Source: Siphonodentalium dalli (lineage: Eukaryota > Mollusca > Scaphopoda > Gadilida > Siphonodentaliidae). From it: a DNA stretch of 64,000 bases. Both the position numbers and the translations under genes were made by a program. Each line of letters begins with the position of its first letter. Positions within the stretch are counted from its first letter, which is position 1. The stretch is taken from NCBI GenBank assembly GCA_032622095.1, contig CP136061.1, positions 9,142,447-9,206,446 of the forward strand, read 5' to 3'. Below are positions 1-10,187 of the stretch, piece after piece. The notes under the pieces were generated by a model. It saw only the letters and a list, made by a program, of their open reading frames with translations, did no database searches and had not been told where the DNA came from.

Positions 1-8
1 AGATTTTC

Positions 9-200
9 GTCGGGTCAGTTTGTCCGCCTGAGGTGACCTTGACCTTGAAACGGGTACCCACAAATGACCTTGGGCGATATCTCGGTCGTCAGTGGTGACA
101 TCGACGTTAAATTTGTTATGTATGGTCAACTCGGGACGGGGAATAATTTTGTCGGGTTATTTTGTCCACCCAACATGACCTTGAAACGGGTACCCACAAA
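9..200. repeat. Two-copy tandem repeat, period about 140 bp
   Basis: A block ending in CTTGAAACGGGTACCCACAAA occurs at 9-64 and again at 151-200. Both copies begin with GTCGGGT and contain TTTGTCC; they differ by a 6-bp GACCTT duplication and scattered substitutions. No gene is supported here. Confidence 0.6.
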
Positions 201-255
201 GGATAGCATGCTGCCGGCGTGCCTGTACGGGGTCACCTTGAAAAACAAAAATTAA

Positions 256-1654
256 TCGATCGACCAAAGCCATGGGGACAATCCCGCCAATGGCGGGCTA
301 ATCTGCTAACGTTATATATTTGGGAGTGGGGCAAGCATAAGTGACCATCACTTACATGTGTGACCATCCATATTGTCCTTAGATTGGCAATGCCAATGTT
401 TAACTAATTAAATTACACTGTTAAAATGGTTTCTGTAATTTTACGGAACAAAGGACTGAACATATTTGCATGCTCATTGTGCAGTAAAATTACGAACTCG
501 GGGTTGACTTTATACTCCTAACTGACTATACATGTATATTTACAGGATGTTGGTTCGTCATTTTACTGAACAATGTTATGTGAAAGGACTACTGTCGTAT
601 ATGTGACGGTTGTAAGTGCCGTAAGTGTATACATACGACTTCTGTTCCTGATTTTACGGACCAATGATTCGGGAATGTCCAATGATATGTCGGTTGTAAT
701 TGACGTACTGTTAGATAGTACGTGTAGGTATGGTAAATGCTGTTTGAAGCACACGCAGTGTTTGCCCCGTTGTATAGTTGTTCAGCACAATTCTGCTACT
801 CTCTGGTATGATTAAATTATATAAATAAATAAATAAATAAAGGCCACTTTTTCTCAGGTGAGTTGTCCATGGAGAGGGAGATGACCGGCAAATACAGAAC
901 CGGACTAATACACACACTTTAGTGACTTTACACAATCTTTCTTCTTTTGGTTGGCCAAATTTATCCAACATCGCCATGACATGTATATATATTCTCTGTC
1001 ATCTTGTTTATTCATATACAGATTGTATACAACAATTTACAATAACATTTTAAAGTAGAGTAATGATTAAATTGAATTGTATACATTACAGTCCAGAATA
1101 CAGTACAGTAACAGCCTGTGTCGTCTAATTCGTGATACATAGAGTAAAACATCACATTGCAGAAGACATTTTACCGAACAAATAGCACCAATGCAAATGG
1201 TGCAAACGGGGTTAATAGTTCCCTCAAATACGCACAACATATAATTTATTCACCATGCCTCCGCATACCTGCATGTAAATTCTCGAAATGTGAATTGAAG
1301 AAAAATGGCAACCGATTTCACTCGCGAGAATTATGCGTATCTCATGACGTGCTGAGTCCACGTGTCGTGTCACGTGTTGACATTTAAAGAACTATGAGTG
1401 ATAATTTACGGAACATGTATACGTAGATATAGTATAATTATGTCGAAAAAATGGAAAACTGATCCGGAAAATAAAGGTCACAAGGTCATAAGTTCACAAA
1501 ATCCATAAACTCGTAACACCTAACCCGTTAAACAATTCCGTCTACTGCCGTATATTTTACAATATTTACATATATAAACATCCCCACTAACCTTGGTTCA
1601 ATATTTGCAATAGAATTCCGCTGATACGTGCGCATGGATATACTATGTACTTAC
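256..1654. other. Non-coding stretch downstream of the Kazal/YPTA gene
   Basis: I see no supported exon on either strand. It holds an AAAT microsatellite near 822-840. On the minus strand there is an AATAAA hexamer at 1250-1245, about 400 bp past the in-frame TAA of the YPTA exon, which could serve as its polyadenylation signal. If the GTAAGT at 1654-1649 is a real donor, a further exon could lie here or beyond the window edge, but I could not identify one. Confidence 0.5.
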
Positions 1655-2410
1655 CCGGATGTTGGATAAATGAGATATTTATCCGATAATCTCTTCGGAA
1701 CCGACGGCTTATTTCCGGAACTATTCGGTCTATTCGGCGTCTTATGAGCGGTTCCTGCCGTCGGGTAGACTACTATCGGTTTTTTGGGTAGAGGCGCTGT
1801 CGGGTAGACTACGACCGGTTTTTTGGGCAGAGGCGGTGGTGGCTGTTTTTGTGCTATTTTCGGCGAACCTTGCGCTGTTGGGTAAGTTTTTGGCGAACCT
1901 TGCGCTGTTGGGTAAGCTTGTGGTAAATTTTGCGCTCTCGGGTAGGATTTCTGTGCACCTCGAGCTGTTGGATACGTTTTCCGCGAACCTTGCGCTGTAG
2001 GATATGTCCTTCCTGCAGGGCGCCTCGGTGCGGGTCGTGGGGCAGGTTTCACAGCTGGGCGACGTGGTTTTACGGGACGTGGGGCCGGTTTCACAACTGG
2101 GCGACGTGGTTGTACGCGACGGGGAGCCGGTCTAGTTGCAGGTCTCTTTGGAGTACCCGCCGTAGGATAGACTGGGTACCTGGCTGGATTCGACTGCGCT
2201 GCCCCGGCAGTCGGGTACACCGGGTATCTCCTCCCTGGTTGCCTCGCCCGTGCCCCACCTGACATGCCAATCGCAGCTGCTGTATTAGACCCCTTGGCTG
2301 TCGGATAGACGCCGAATCTGTAAGCAGCTGCCCTCATCCGACCGGCCCCTCTCATGGGGTACATCATCGGACTCGTTAAACACGATGTCGATGTACTGGG
2401 TTTCGTCCGC
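1655..2410 (-). CDS. Kazal/YPTA gene, exon with Tyr-Pro-Thr-Ala repeats
   Basis: The exon has 252 codons. It opens after the acceptor TTCTCTCACAG in phase 2, and its first residues (RTKPSTSTSC) provide the sixth cysteine of the preceding Kazal module. A low-complexity, very basic secreted-type region follows. Counting from the first Met of MMYPM: YPTA or YPTS occurs about ten times; residues 72-120 are an Arg/Pro/Lys/Val block; residues 121-170 are five consecutive decapeptides of the type TYPTAQGSPK; residues 180-204 hold two PLPKKPVVVYPTA-like units. Known mussel foot proteins (for example fp-1 decapeptides, and the Dreissena fp-1 heptapeptide with Val-Tyr-Pro-Thr) are similarly Tyr/Pro/Lys-rich and DOPA-modified, so an extracellular adhesive, byssal or matrix role is an inference. 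The exon ends either at the TAA right after TSG or at the donor GG|GTAAGT, which overlaps that TAA. Confidence 0.8.
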
Positions 2411-2535
2411 CTGTGAGAGAATCATATACTACCGTTAATTTGAATTTTTGACTGTGAGAGAATCATATACTACCGTTAATTTGATTCGTTGACTGTGAGA
2501 GAATCATATACTACCGTTAATTTGATTCGCTGACA
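2411..2535. repeat. 41-bp minisatellite carrying the splice acceptor, 3 copies
   Basis: Three copies start at 2411, 2452 and 2493. Each contains CTGTGAGAGAATCATATACT, which on the minus strand reads as a polypyrimidine tract plus CAG. The exon-proximal copy supplies the acceptor of the YPTA exon; the other two are intact decoy acceptors. Confidence 0.85.
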
Positions 2536-2554
2536 TGTTTCGAGTCGTCAATCA

Positions 2555-3098
2555 TTAACCCTTCCATAACTAGATGTGCCCTTAAATTTTGCGAAACCCC
2601 TGTGTCAATGCTCTCTGTTATATCGTCGCATCAGTACTATAAGGTCGTAACTCCATTTTGGCGCGAAATGAGTATTTGATATCATTCGAATCGTGAGAAA
2701 AAAACCAATCCGATGGGCCAAACTGTTTTTGCATTGGATGGCCAATATTCTCACAAACCAGTGACACAAATGTTGTATCTCCGGCGATCTTCACAATTAT
2801 TCGTGCTATAAGGTCGTATGTCCAACAGCAGCCGCTTCAAGTTGTCCGCGTCAAACTTCCTTTTCTGGGAAAGTTGAAAATGTGGGTTACGACATTATAG
2901 CACTGATGCGACGATATATGCGAGTCTCGCATATACGACAATACATTGGCCTAACAATATTTACCTTGGCCATGTCAGCCGTTTCATTCTCTTATATATG
3001 CGAGGATCCCTATGGGAGACTCACATATATATAATATAATGCACTGGCACATGGTCTTTAATGCTACACCAGCGCAGCTCCCGTCATGAAAGGGTTAA
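2555..3098. mobile_element. TTAA-flanked piggyBac-like MITE, 544 bp
   Basis: TTAA at 2555-2558 is followed by CCCTTCCATAAC. At the other end TCATGAAAGGG precedes TTAA at 3095-3098. The termini are imperfect inverted repeats starting CCCTT, as in piggyBac-type elements, which duplicate TTAA. Internally there are inverted segments (ACTATAAGGTCGTAA against TTACGACATTATAG) and the motif TCTCTTATATATGCGAG shared with the element at 14776. There is no coding capacity. Confidence 0.65.
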
Positions 3099-3316
3099 CC
3101 AATCGAATACGATACAGCAACGTAGTTAGTTTTAGTACGCCTGTACACAGTGTGACGGTCACCTGTACAGTAATCATGTCTGGCACACCCAGGATTTAGA
3201 AACTATAATAGATAAATTTGACAGTGCGATATCCACTAATCAGTATATATATAAGATTAGTTTTCCAACCTTTTGCGCTAACTTATGTTTATTTAATAAT
3301 CGTACGCTGACCCTGT

Positions 3317-3363
3317 GGATATTTACGCGCCAGACAGGGACTGGTGTACAGCTTGCGGCCAGA
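3317..3363 (-). pseudogene. Partial tandem copy of the Kazal exon 3' end
   Basis: On the minus strand this repeats the last coding stretch of the neighbouring Kazal exon (residues GKLYTSPCLAR) and its donor region. The final Cys codon and the GTAAGT donor are lost: a 5-bp deletion leaves GCGTAAATATCC. It lies immediately downstream of the real donor and cannot be spliced as the original is. Confidence 0.75.
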
Positions 3364-3387
3364 CACATATTCAATTTGGATACTTAC

Positions 3388-3549
3388 GCACATCGCGCCA
3401 GACAGGGACTTGTGTACAGCTTGCCGTCAGTCCCACATATCGGATCAAGCTCTTTCGGACAATTACACGCTCCACGTGGTCTTTGCTGTGGACTTTGCTG
3501 TTTTGTTTGTCCACTAGCGCAAGCACCGTACCGAACAACTGGAACTTTT
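3388..3549 (-). CDS. Kazal/YPTA gene, Kazal exon 4
   Basis: A 162-bp phase 2-2 exon lies between the acceptor TTTCTTCTTACAG and the donor GC|GTAAGT. The first residues (KVPVVRYGAC) give the sixth Cys of the upstream Kazal module. After a Gln/Ser/Pro-rich linker comes a new module: GAC, CNC, then PICGTDGKLYTSPCLARC. The CGTDGK.Y..PC.A.C core is the Kazal serine-protease-inhibitor signature, with the reactive-site region between the second and third cysteines of the module. The intron cuts after the fifth cysteine. The product would be an extracellular protease inhibitor module; the target protease cannot be read from the sequence. Confidence 0.87.
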
Positions 3550-3554
3550 CTGTA

Positions 3555-3660
3555 AGAAGAAATTCTAACTATAGTCCATCGTGATATCATTATAACTAAT
3601 GATAAATCACTATAGTCCATCATAAGACCATCATAGCTAATGTTAAATCACTATATTACA
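3555..3660. repeat. Two-copy tandem repeat next to the Kazal exon
   Basis: Two copies of about 47 bp begin CTATAGTCCATC and contain TAACTAATGATAAATCACTATA-like sequence. They lie directly upstream (minus strand) of the exon 4 acceptor but do not include it. Confidence 0.55.
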
Positions 3661-3704
3661 AAACTATGTTGTCATTACTTAGCGTTATACTGAAATACCC
3701 CCAC

Positions 3705-3786
3705 TTAACCCTTTCAAGACGGGCGTTCCCGAATTTTACGAAAACCTTGTTCCAATATATTCTCTTATATATGCGAGTTGCCCATA
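3705..3786. mobile_element. Truncated piggyBac-like MITE end
   Basis: TTAACCCTTTCAAGACGGGC followed by TCTCTTATATATGCGAG resembles the ends of the 2555 and 14776 elements. It is interrupted at 3787 by the TA-flanked element; its other half was not found at 5974. Confidence 0.55.
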
Positions 3787-5973
3787 TAGTCTGGTCGATA
3801 AAAGGTTTGACCTAGAAAAAAATTGGACTAAGTTAGTTTGTATTCCATTTTGAAGAGGAATATATCCTCTACAACATATCCAAAATCCGCTAAAATCCGC
3901 TTTGAGCAATTATTTTACAGAGATTTAAACAAATGCTCATTTTTCGACCTTGTGAAGTACGTTTTTCTACAATATCCCTCATCGGCGACACCAGAACGCA
4001 TTAATCCTCCATCCGATATATACCAGTTTGTGTAAAAGAGTATAGGGGGCGAATAGAGTGACAAGGACAGAAAACAATGCAATCGCGGCGATGAAATGGC
4101 TGTCAAAATGGCCGCAACTACAATCCATGCTACGACGAAAGCAACATATTGCATAACCTCCTATAAGCGAAAATACACATTTGTAATTTACAAGAATGTT
4201 GTTATATATCTTTAAAGGTACACATATAATTAAAACAGATCTATCTGAAAGATTTATCGATCACTGCTACGCACGTTAACCCAATGATTTACGTTCGGGA
4301 TTTCTTATTATAATACATCCAACAGTCGGACCAAAAAACAGTTATTTCGGGCATGCAACACACGAAGTAATATTTCGTCACACAGTGCGTGGTAGTTTCG
4401 TTTTGGAATGATGATTAATTATTGAATGTAACGCAGAACCTGAAGTGCCCACCCTATCTGTGTAAATACTAGTTATATTTCCAGAATTTCCAACACTCTC
4501 CGTGACAATAAACCATACACGTATGTCGTAATGCTGAGTATACTGTAAAGAAAAACTTATCTCTTCAACAGAATAGTACCATATCTCACTAGATCGAAGA
4601 GACTGTACATGGTACATTTTATTTAGTACTAATTTTCATGGTGCTCTCAAACCGATTTCTTAGTAGACAATTCTGTTCAAATTACTTCAATCGGCACTTT
4701 ACAACAGGAATATGTACCACGCAATTGCACACTATTAGTTGTCAGTATCTTGTTGTTTGAAATTATGTTACCATTGCCACCCACATATTTGCGCTAAATA
4801 TCAGGTGATCAGCATTTACAGTTATTAGTTCTGCTTTTATCATTCACTCAATGTTGCTATTTAGGGTTTTGTATGCAGCAGATATGTGTAACATTAGGGA
4901 GAATGGGTAAACGCGGCGATGTGGTTGCAGAAAAGGTCGTACGTTTCGCGTATATGTGGCCTTAGTGCATTTATGTGCACATAATTTCCAGGTATAAAGA
5001 CAGTCTCTACCACAGAGAATGTATGCAAATTTGGTTATGTTGATAATTTACTGAAGATAGTCTATTGTAATCCTTTGTATTTTGATAAATTGCGTTCATG
5101 GTATACCACCATGTATTTGTGTGATAAAAGTGAAATATTCGTGTTTAATCACTTGGCTGGAGGCAACTATGACTACTATTTTAAGACACGGACAATAGGA
5201 TCTACACGTTTTACCTAGTACCATATGAATAGCTCTCATACTGTTCTATAGTAGTGAATTTTGACAGATTGTGTGTTGTAGATTGAAAAATAAATGATTA
5301 TCGGTCACATTCGTGAGAATGTTTTCATTACATATATTTCTGCTTCTAAAAAGGTCACACAATGAATACATCCCTATTAGATCACATTTAACTGTTTTAA
5401 TACACATATATTACACGATTTAAGATAAACAGTACAGATAAAACTGTGTTATTCTTCTATTTCTTGGCGCCCAAAAAGTCCACATTTAATCGTTGTATGA
5501 GACCTGGCTTTTGGTTGCTCTCTCGCGAGATACATTAGAGAGAATTCTTACATACTATTATTAATAGCTCCCCTTATATTCTGAAATCATTGTTCCTCGT
5601 ATAATTCGAGGGCATGTTCGTTCTTGTATGACCAGCTATTCAATTTTCCGCAAATTGTAAATTTCATTCGATTTTGTCCATTTTGGCGGCCATATTGGAC
5701 AGACATTCAACCGACATGGTTTACGACTAAGCAATGTTTGTGTAAATTTAATTTTATTACTTATTTGGTATTTGTTGGCGCACCTACCACCGAAATTCAG
5801 GATTTTTCTATACCAACTGCCATCATGGACGCCATCTTGTATTACAGAAAATGCTCAAAGCGGATTTTGGATATGTTATAGAGGATATATTCCTCTTCAA
5901 AATGGTATAGAAACCAACTTAGTCCAAATTTGTTCTAGGTTGACCCTAAAATTTTAGTTTATCGACCAGACTA
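3787..5973. mobile_element. TA-flanked element with about 120-bp terminal inverted repeats, 2.2 kb
   Basis: The left terminus TA|GTCTGGTCGATAAA at 3787 matches, as reverse complement, TTTATCGACCAGAC|TA ending at 5973. Similarity of the arms runs inward for over 110 bp, including GAAGAGGAATATATCCTCTA and AAATCCGCTTTGAGC. TA flanks and long TIRs fit a Tc1/mariner-type non-autonomous element. No transposase or other credible ORF was seen in the interior. Confidence 0.68.
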
Positions 5974-6039
5974 TAAGATAAGATCTAAGACAAGGAGCGA
6001 TCAATGAAATGTCCGATATTGTGGTCGGGAACATGCCCG

Positions 6040-6195
6040 TTAGATAGGGGAGGCGGACCCTAGCCTATGGATGCCTGCATTTGTGCTAGTTGGACATGTA
6101 GGTGATGACGCGAACATGCCCGATATCTAGGGTAGTCGGACCCTAGCTTATGGATGCCTGCATTTGTGCTAGTTGGACATGTAGGCGATGACGCG
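6040..6195. repeat. Two-copy tandem repeat
   Basis: Two copies share CCTGCATTTGTGCTAGTTGG and a following ACATGTAGG.GATGACGCG, with a period a little under 100 bp. Confidence 0.7.
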
Positions 6196-6439
6196 CACGA
6201 TCACAAACCATAGCAACGCGTTGATGAACTTTTTCGTGAATTGCACTGAAGTAGCAGTACACGATTTAGAGGGTTGTAGGGTGCATGAAAAACAGAAAAA
6301 TAAGTATATTGGGGCCGTCACAGGATGCATAATAATTGACAATCTTGAAAATTGAAAATCTGCCTTGAATGGCAAAATAGAAGGCATTGGAGGTCTATAA
6401 ATAATCCATAATGTATAACTAGTGACTTGTACCTGAGGT

Positions 6440-6790
6440 GACATCGATAAATGAAATGTTAAGGCGATGACATCGACGAATGAAATTTTAAGACGATGAC
6501 ATCGACCAATGAAATGTTAAGACGACGACATCGACCAATGAAATGTTAAGACGACGACATCGACCAATGAAATGTAAAGACGACGACATCGACCAATGAA
6601 ATGTTAAGACGATGACATCGAGCAATGAAATGTTAAGACGACGACATCGACCAATGAAATGTTAAGACGATGACATCGAGCAATGAAATGTTAAGACGAC
6701 GACATCGACCAATAAAACGTTAAGACGACGACATCGTCCAATGAAATGTTAAGACGACGATATCGACCAATGAAATGTTAAGACGATGAC
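6440..6790. repeat. 29-bp minisatellite, about 12 copies
   Basis: The unit is GACGACGACATCGACCAATG followed by AAATGTTAA. The array runs up to the donor of Kazal exon 3: the first intron bases (GTACGTCATCGTCTTAAC on the minus strand) are themselves a diverged unit. Confidence 0.9.
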
Positions 6791-6794
6791 GTAC

Positions 6795-6920
6795 TTGCAT
6801 CCGGCGTGGCAGCGACTGCTGTAAGTCCTCCCATCCTTCCCACACACTGGCTGATTGACGTTCTTACATCGGCACGCAGCAGGAGCTTGGCAACGCCCCT
6901 TATATTTTACAGTCATGCCG
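6795..6920 (-). CDS. Kazal/YPTA gene, Kazal exon 3
   Basis: A 126-bp phase 2-2 exon lies between the acceptor TTGTCTTCCACAG and the donor AA|GTACGT. Reading: GMTVKYKGRC (sixth Cys of the upstream module), a short linker with AAC, then CRC and PVCGKDGRTYSSRCHAGC. The VCGKDGRTY..RC.A.C core identifies a Kazal module. The exon is too short and too split for a single long ORF, but its phase, both splice sites and the cysteine spacing agree with the neighbouring exons. It is squeezed between two minisatellites with no ordinary intron sequence on either side. Confidence 0.87.
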
Positions 6921-7745
6921 CTGTGGAAGACAAGGGTTAATTACTAACAATGGTTAGTCACGCCCCTTATATTTCAAAGTCATGACGCTGTAGAAGACAA
7001 GGGTTAATTATTAACAAGGTTAGTCACGCCCCTTATATTTCACAGTCATGCCGCTGTGGAAGACAGGGGTTAATTATTAACAATGGTTAGTCACGCCCCT
7101 TATATTTCACAGTCATGCTGCTGTTGAAGACAAGGGTTAATTATTAACAATGGTTAGTCACGCCCCTTATATTTCAGAGTCATGCCACTGTGGAAGATAA
7201 TGGTTAATTATTAACAATGGTTAGTCACGCCCCTTATATTTCACAGTCATGCCGCTGTGGAAGACAAGGGTTAATTATTAACAATGGTTAGTCATGCCCC
7301 ATATATTTCAAAGTCATGTCGCTGTGGAAGAAAATGGTTAATTATTAACAATGGTTAGTCACGCCCCTTATATTTCACAGTCATGCCGCTGTGGAAGAAA
7401 ATGGTTAATTATTAACAATGGTTAGTCACGCCCCTTATATTTCACAGTCATGCCGCTGTGGAAGAAAAGGGTTAATTATTAACAATGGTTAGTCACCTCC
7501 TTTATATTTCACACAGTCATGCCGCTGTTGAAGAAAGGGTTAATTATTAACAATGGTTAGTCACCTCCTTTATATTTCACACAGTCATGCCGCTGTGGAA
7601 GAAAATGGTTAATTATTAACAATGGTTAGTCACGCCCCTTATATTTCACAGTCATGCCGCTGTGGAAGAAAAGGGTTAATTGTCAACAATGGTTAGTCAC
7701 GCCCCTTATATTTCACAGTCATAACGCTGTGGAAGAAAATGGGTT
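6898..7745. repeat. 67-bp minisatellite amplifying a splice acceptor, about 13 copies
   Basis: The unit reads TTAGTCACGCCCCTTATATT, TCACAGTCATGCCGCTGTGG, then AAGA(C/A)AAGGGTTAATTATTAACAATGG. On the minus strand each unit contains TCTTCCACAG plus about 22 bp of the start of Kazal exon 3. The exon-proximal copy is the true acceptor and first codons; about 12 more copies follow upstream with most CTTCCACAG acceptors intact. Confidence 0.92.
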
Positions 7746-9020
7746 AATCAATCTTAGTCAATAAACATTGTGAACTAGTATGTATAAATTACATATTCGG
7801 TTCATAAAGATGTACGCTATTCCATGTCCAGAACATATATTGTCACAGGCTGAGACGGCACATACAAGCAAAGTCCACCTATGGTACATTCTGCTCTTCA
7901 AAATAACCAATTGAGTGTTCGTAATTTGTTCAAGACGTTCTTCTGCTGTATATAACTACAACCACATGCGTGCGACATATGACTGAGACAATACAAAACA
8001 CCATTATGTCGTATATCCGCATGCATGTGACATAATGACTTGATGTATATACTATGCGTTGTTTTATATATTTATTTATTGTGTGCGTTTTTTTTCCTTT
8101 TCAATTTAAAAAACAAAAATTCAATTTTTAAATTATTTTTTTATTTAACTTTTTTTTCTTCCAGTTATTGATGCATGTAGTTCTTATTAGATGTAACCCT
8201 TGCATAATGTCATATTTTAACTTCGTCTCATTTGTAAATATTGTAAGCCACTCTCCACGCGTGGAGGTCAATAAATATATAATTCTGATGAAGCGGTTGA
8301 AAGCCAAAGCAATTTCGACCGTTTACACAGTTTTTCGCACATATGTGTATCTGTTTGAATGAGAACAAATTATTAATAATATAAACTCTAAATCAATTCC
8401 ACGGAAGGAATGTTATCAAATGTAGGCAGAATCGCACAATACAGCCAATACAACCAAACTTGTATTCAACCAAATATATTTACATAGCCGTATGTGTTAC
8501 ACTGAATCATGTTCCGTCATTGGTCAACTTCCAATTGGTCATGTATTCCATATCACCATAACAACGAACCGACGTCACACCATATCACCATAACACGAAC
8601 CGACGTCACACGTGATTGACATAGATGACTGAAGTACAAGGCCACATATAACTCGATCGATGATGCCAAAGGTAGATCATTGGGCTAACTTACAATGCTG
8701 CGTGGTATAATATCAAAACTGCAGACACATTTCAGTAAAACAACCAACTGAGTTGTTTATATAAATAAATAAATAAGGAAAAAGCTATATAAATTATAAG
8801 AAATGATGTAGTTTGCATGTGTTTTATTAAGGACATTTCATTATGGCCGTTGCCTTTTCCAGGCAACTCTTTCGCACGTTTGTTATCAAACGTTAAATAC
8901 GTGGGGTTGTTGGTAACAAGTTGTTCGAATCAAGCTGACCCGGCAATAAAATATAATTTTAAGCAGCACGAAATTCAAAATTCCGCACATATGGTTATCT
9001 GGTGTCGTTGCCTTACATCT
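7746..9020. other. Intronic sequence without recognised genes
   Basis: AT-rich. A T-rich stretch lies at about 8080-8165. A two-copy 31-bp repeat (CATATCACCATAACA.CGAACCGACGTCACAC) lies at about 8550-8611, and an AAAT microsatellite near 8761. I see no exon on either strand. Confidence 0.5.
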
Positions 9021-9028
9021 GTGTTTAT

Positions 9029-9617
9029 CAGGGTTCGCGCTGCAACTTGCCAAATTTGCCAATGGCAAAAATAAATCACAATTGGCAAAAGATATTTTCC
9101 TTTGGCAAGTCACTTTTTAATTCCTGAAGAAAGTTTATATTGGTTAATCAATACCATTCATTTCAGGAAACTCTTACAACAGAATTATATTAGTGGTGTT
9201 TTATAAGGTTTAGGACAAGTTAATACCTCTATTAAGATGCAGTTAATCTCATAGCATTAGTACCGATGGTTGGATGGATTACTAGTATTTAGTGTGGTGA
9301 TGGTGTTTACATAGCTAATCCTCTTGTGATGTGCCCTTCTGATGAAGCAACCCTTCTATCGTGTTATTGCTCGGTGATTGATTTAATGTTTCATGATAAA
9401 CCGCAGTAGAGATGCGAGTGTACTTATTAACTAACTGCTTTCCTATCGATAGCAAAAGTCGTTCAAACCACGAGTGTCGAAATATAAGACTTAATGTTGC
9501 AGAAAATGATAGTATCAGGGATAGCATTTTTGGCAAATTCTAAAAGAATTTGACAAAAATAAATATAATTTGGCAAATTATTTGGCAAAAGTAAATTTCG
9601 GTCCAGCGCGGACCCTG
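9029..9617. mobile_element. hAT-like MITE, 589 bp, with 8-bp TSD
   Basis: Terminal inverted repeats CAGGGTTCGCGCTG at 9029 and, as reverse complement at 9617, CAGGGTCCGCGCTGG. The flanks are a perfect 8-bp direct repeat GTGTTTAT at 9021-9028 and 9618-9625. CAGGG termini and an 8-bp TSD are hAT hallmarks. TTTGGCAAA motifs are repeated inside both ends. There is no transposase, so it is non-autonomous. Confidence 0.87.
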
Positions 9618-10070
9618 GTGTTTATAAAGAGGAAAGCTCAATGTCAATAATGAATCATAACTCTGTGTCTTCTTATCTCATATCGGTTTTCATCCCGCAT
9701 CCGCCGGCGGGAACAGAAACTGAAGTGGCTAGTGGGTGTTTGTCGGAAGGATTTGTCCGCCTTAGAAATACAAGCAACCACTGTTCCTAACTCTAAAACT
9801 TGGAGACTTTCGTATGCACATGACCTCCCTTCGGATTGAACTTTTCCAAATGGTAGTTCACTCTTTTCAACTGATTGGAAGATTTGAAGACATATGGTTG
9901 TATGGTACTCAAATACATCAAACCCGACACTCGCCAACGTAATACTTCTCAACAAAGCGGTACGGCATACACGCGCCTGGGAATCAACCATGCAACCACT
10001 CGTCACTATAGTACAATATATCATAGGGTTCCCTCATAGCTATATAAATATATAGGTAGACAGCACTCAC

Positions 10071-10187
10071 ATACATCGAGCCTGACAATCGCTATTGTAG
10101 GATTTCCCATCAGAGCCGCATACGGGCGCCCGTGTGTTCCGACAGAAACAAGAGGCCGTCCTACTCCCACACCCGTTCGTAGATTGG
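10071..10187 (-). CDS. Kazal/YPTA gene, Kazal exon 2
   Basis: A 117-bp phase 2-2 exon lies between the acceptor TATATAATTTCAG and the strong donor AT|GTGAGT. It reads QSTNGCGSRTASC, then CFC, then APVCGSDGKSYNSDCQARC, a textbook Kazal core (VCGSDGK.Y...C.A.C). Its sixth cysteine comes from the next exon (GMTVKYKGRC). It follows a roughly 10.7-kb intron holding a LINE remnant and several foldbacks. The role as an extracellular serine-protease-inhibitor module is family knowledge; the specificity is unknown. Confidence 0.88.

Noticed and set aside
711-977. Minus-strand 88-codon frame as the last exon of the Kazal gene
   Set aside because: No convincing acceptor in the needed phase, no cysteine or YPTA pattern, and part of it runs through an AAAT microsatellite.
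1930-2262. Plus-strand 110-codon frame opposite the YPTA exon
   Set aside because: Antisense shadow of the repetitive GC-rich coding exon; no domain.
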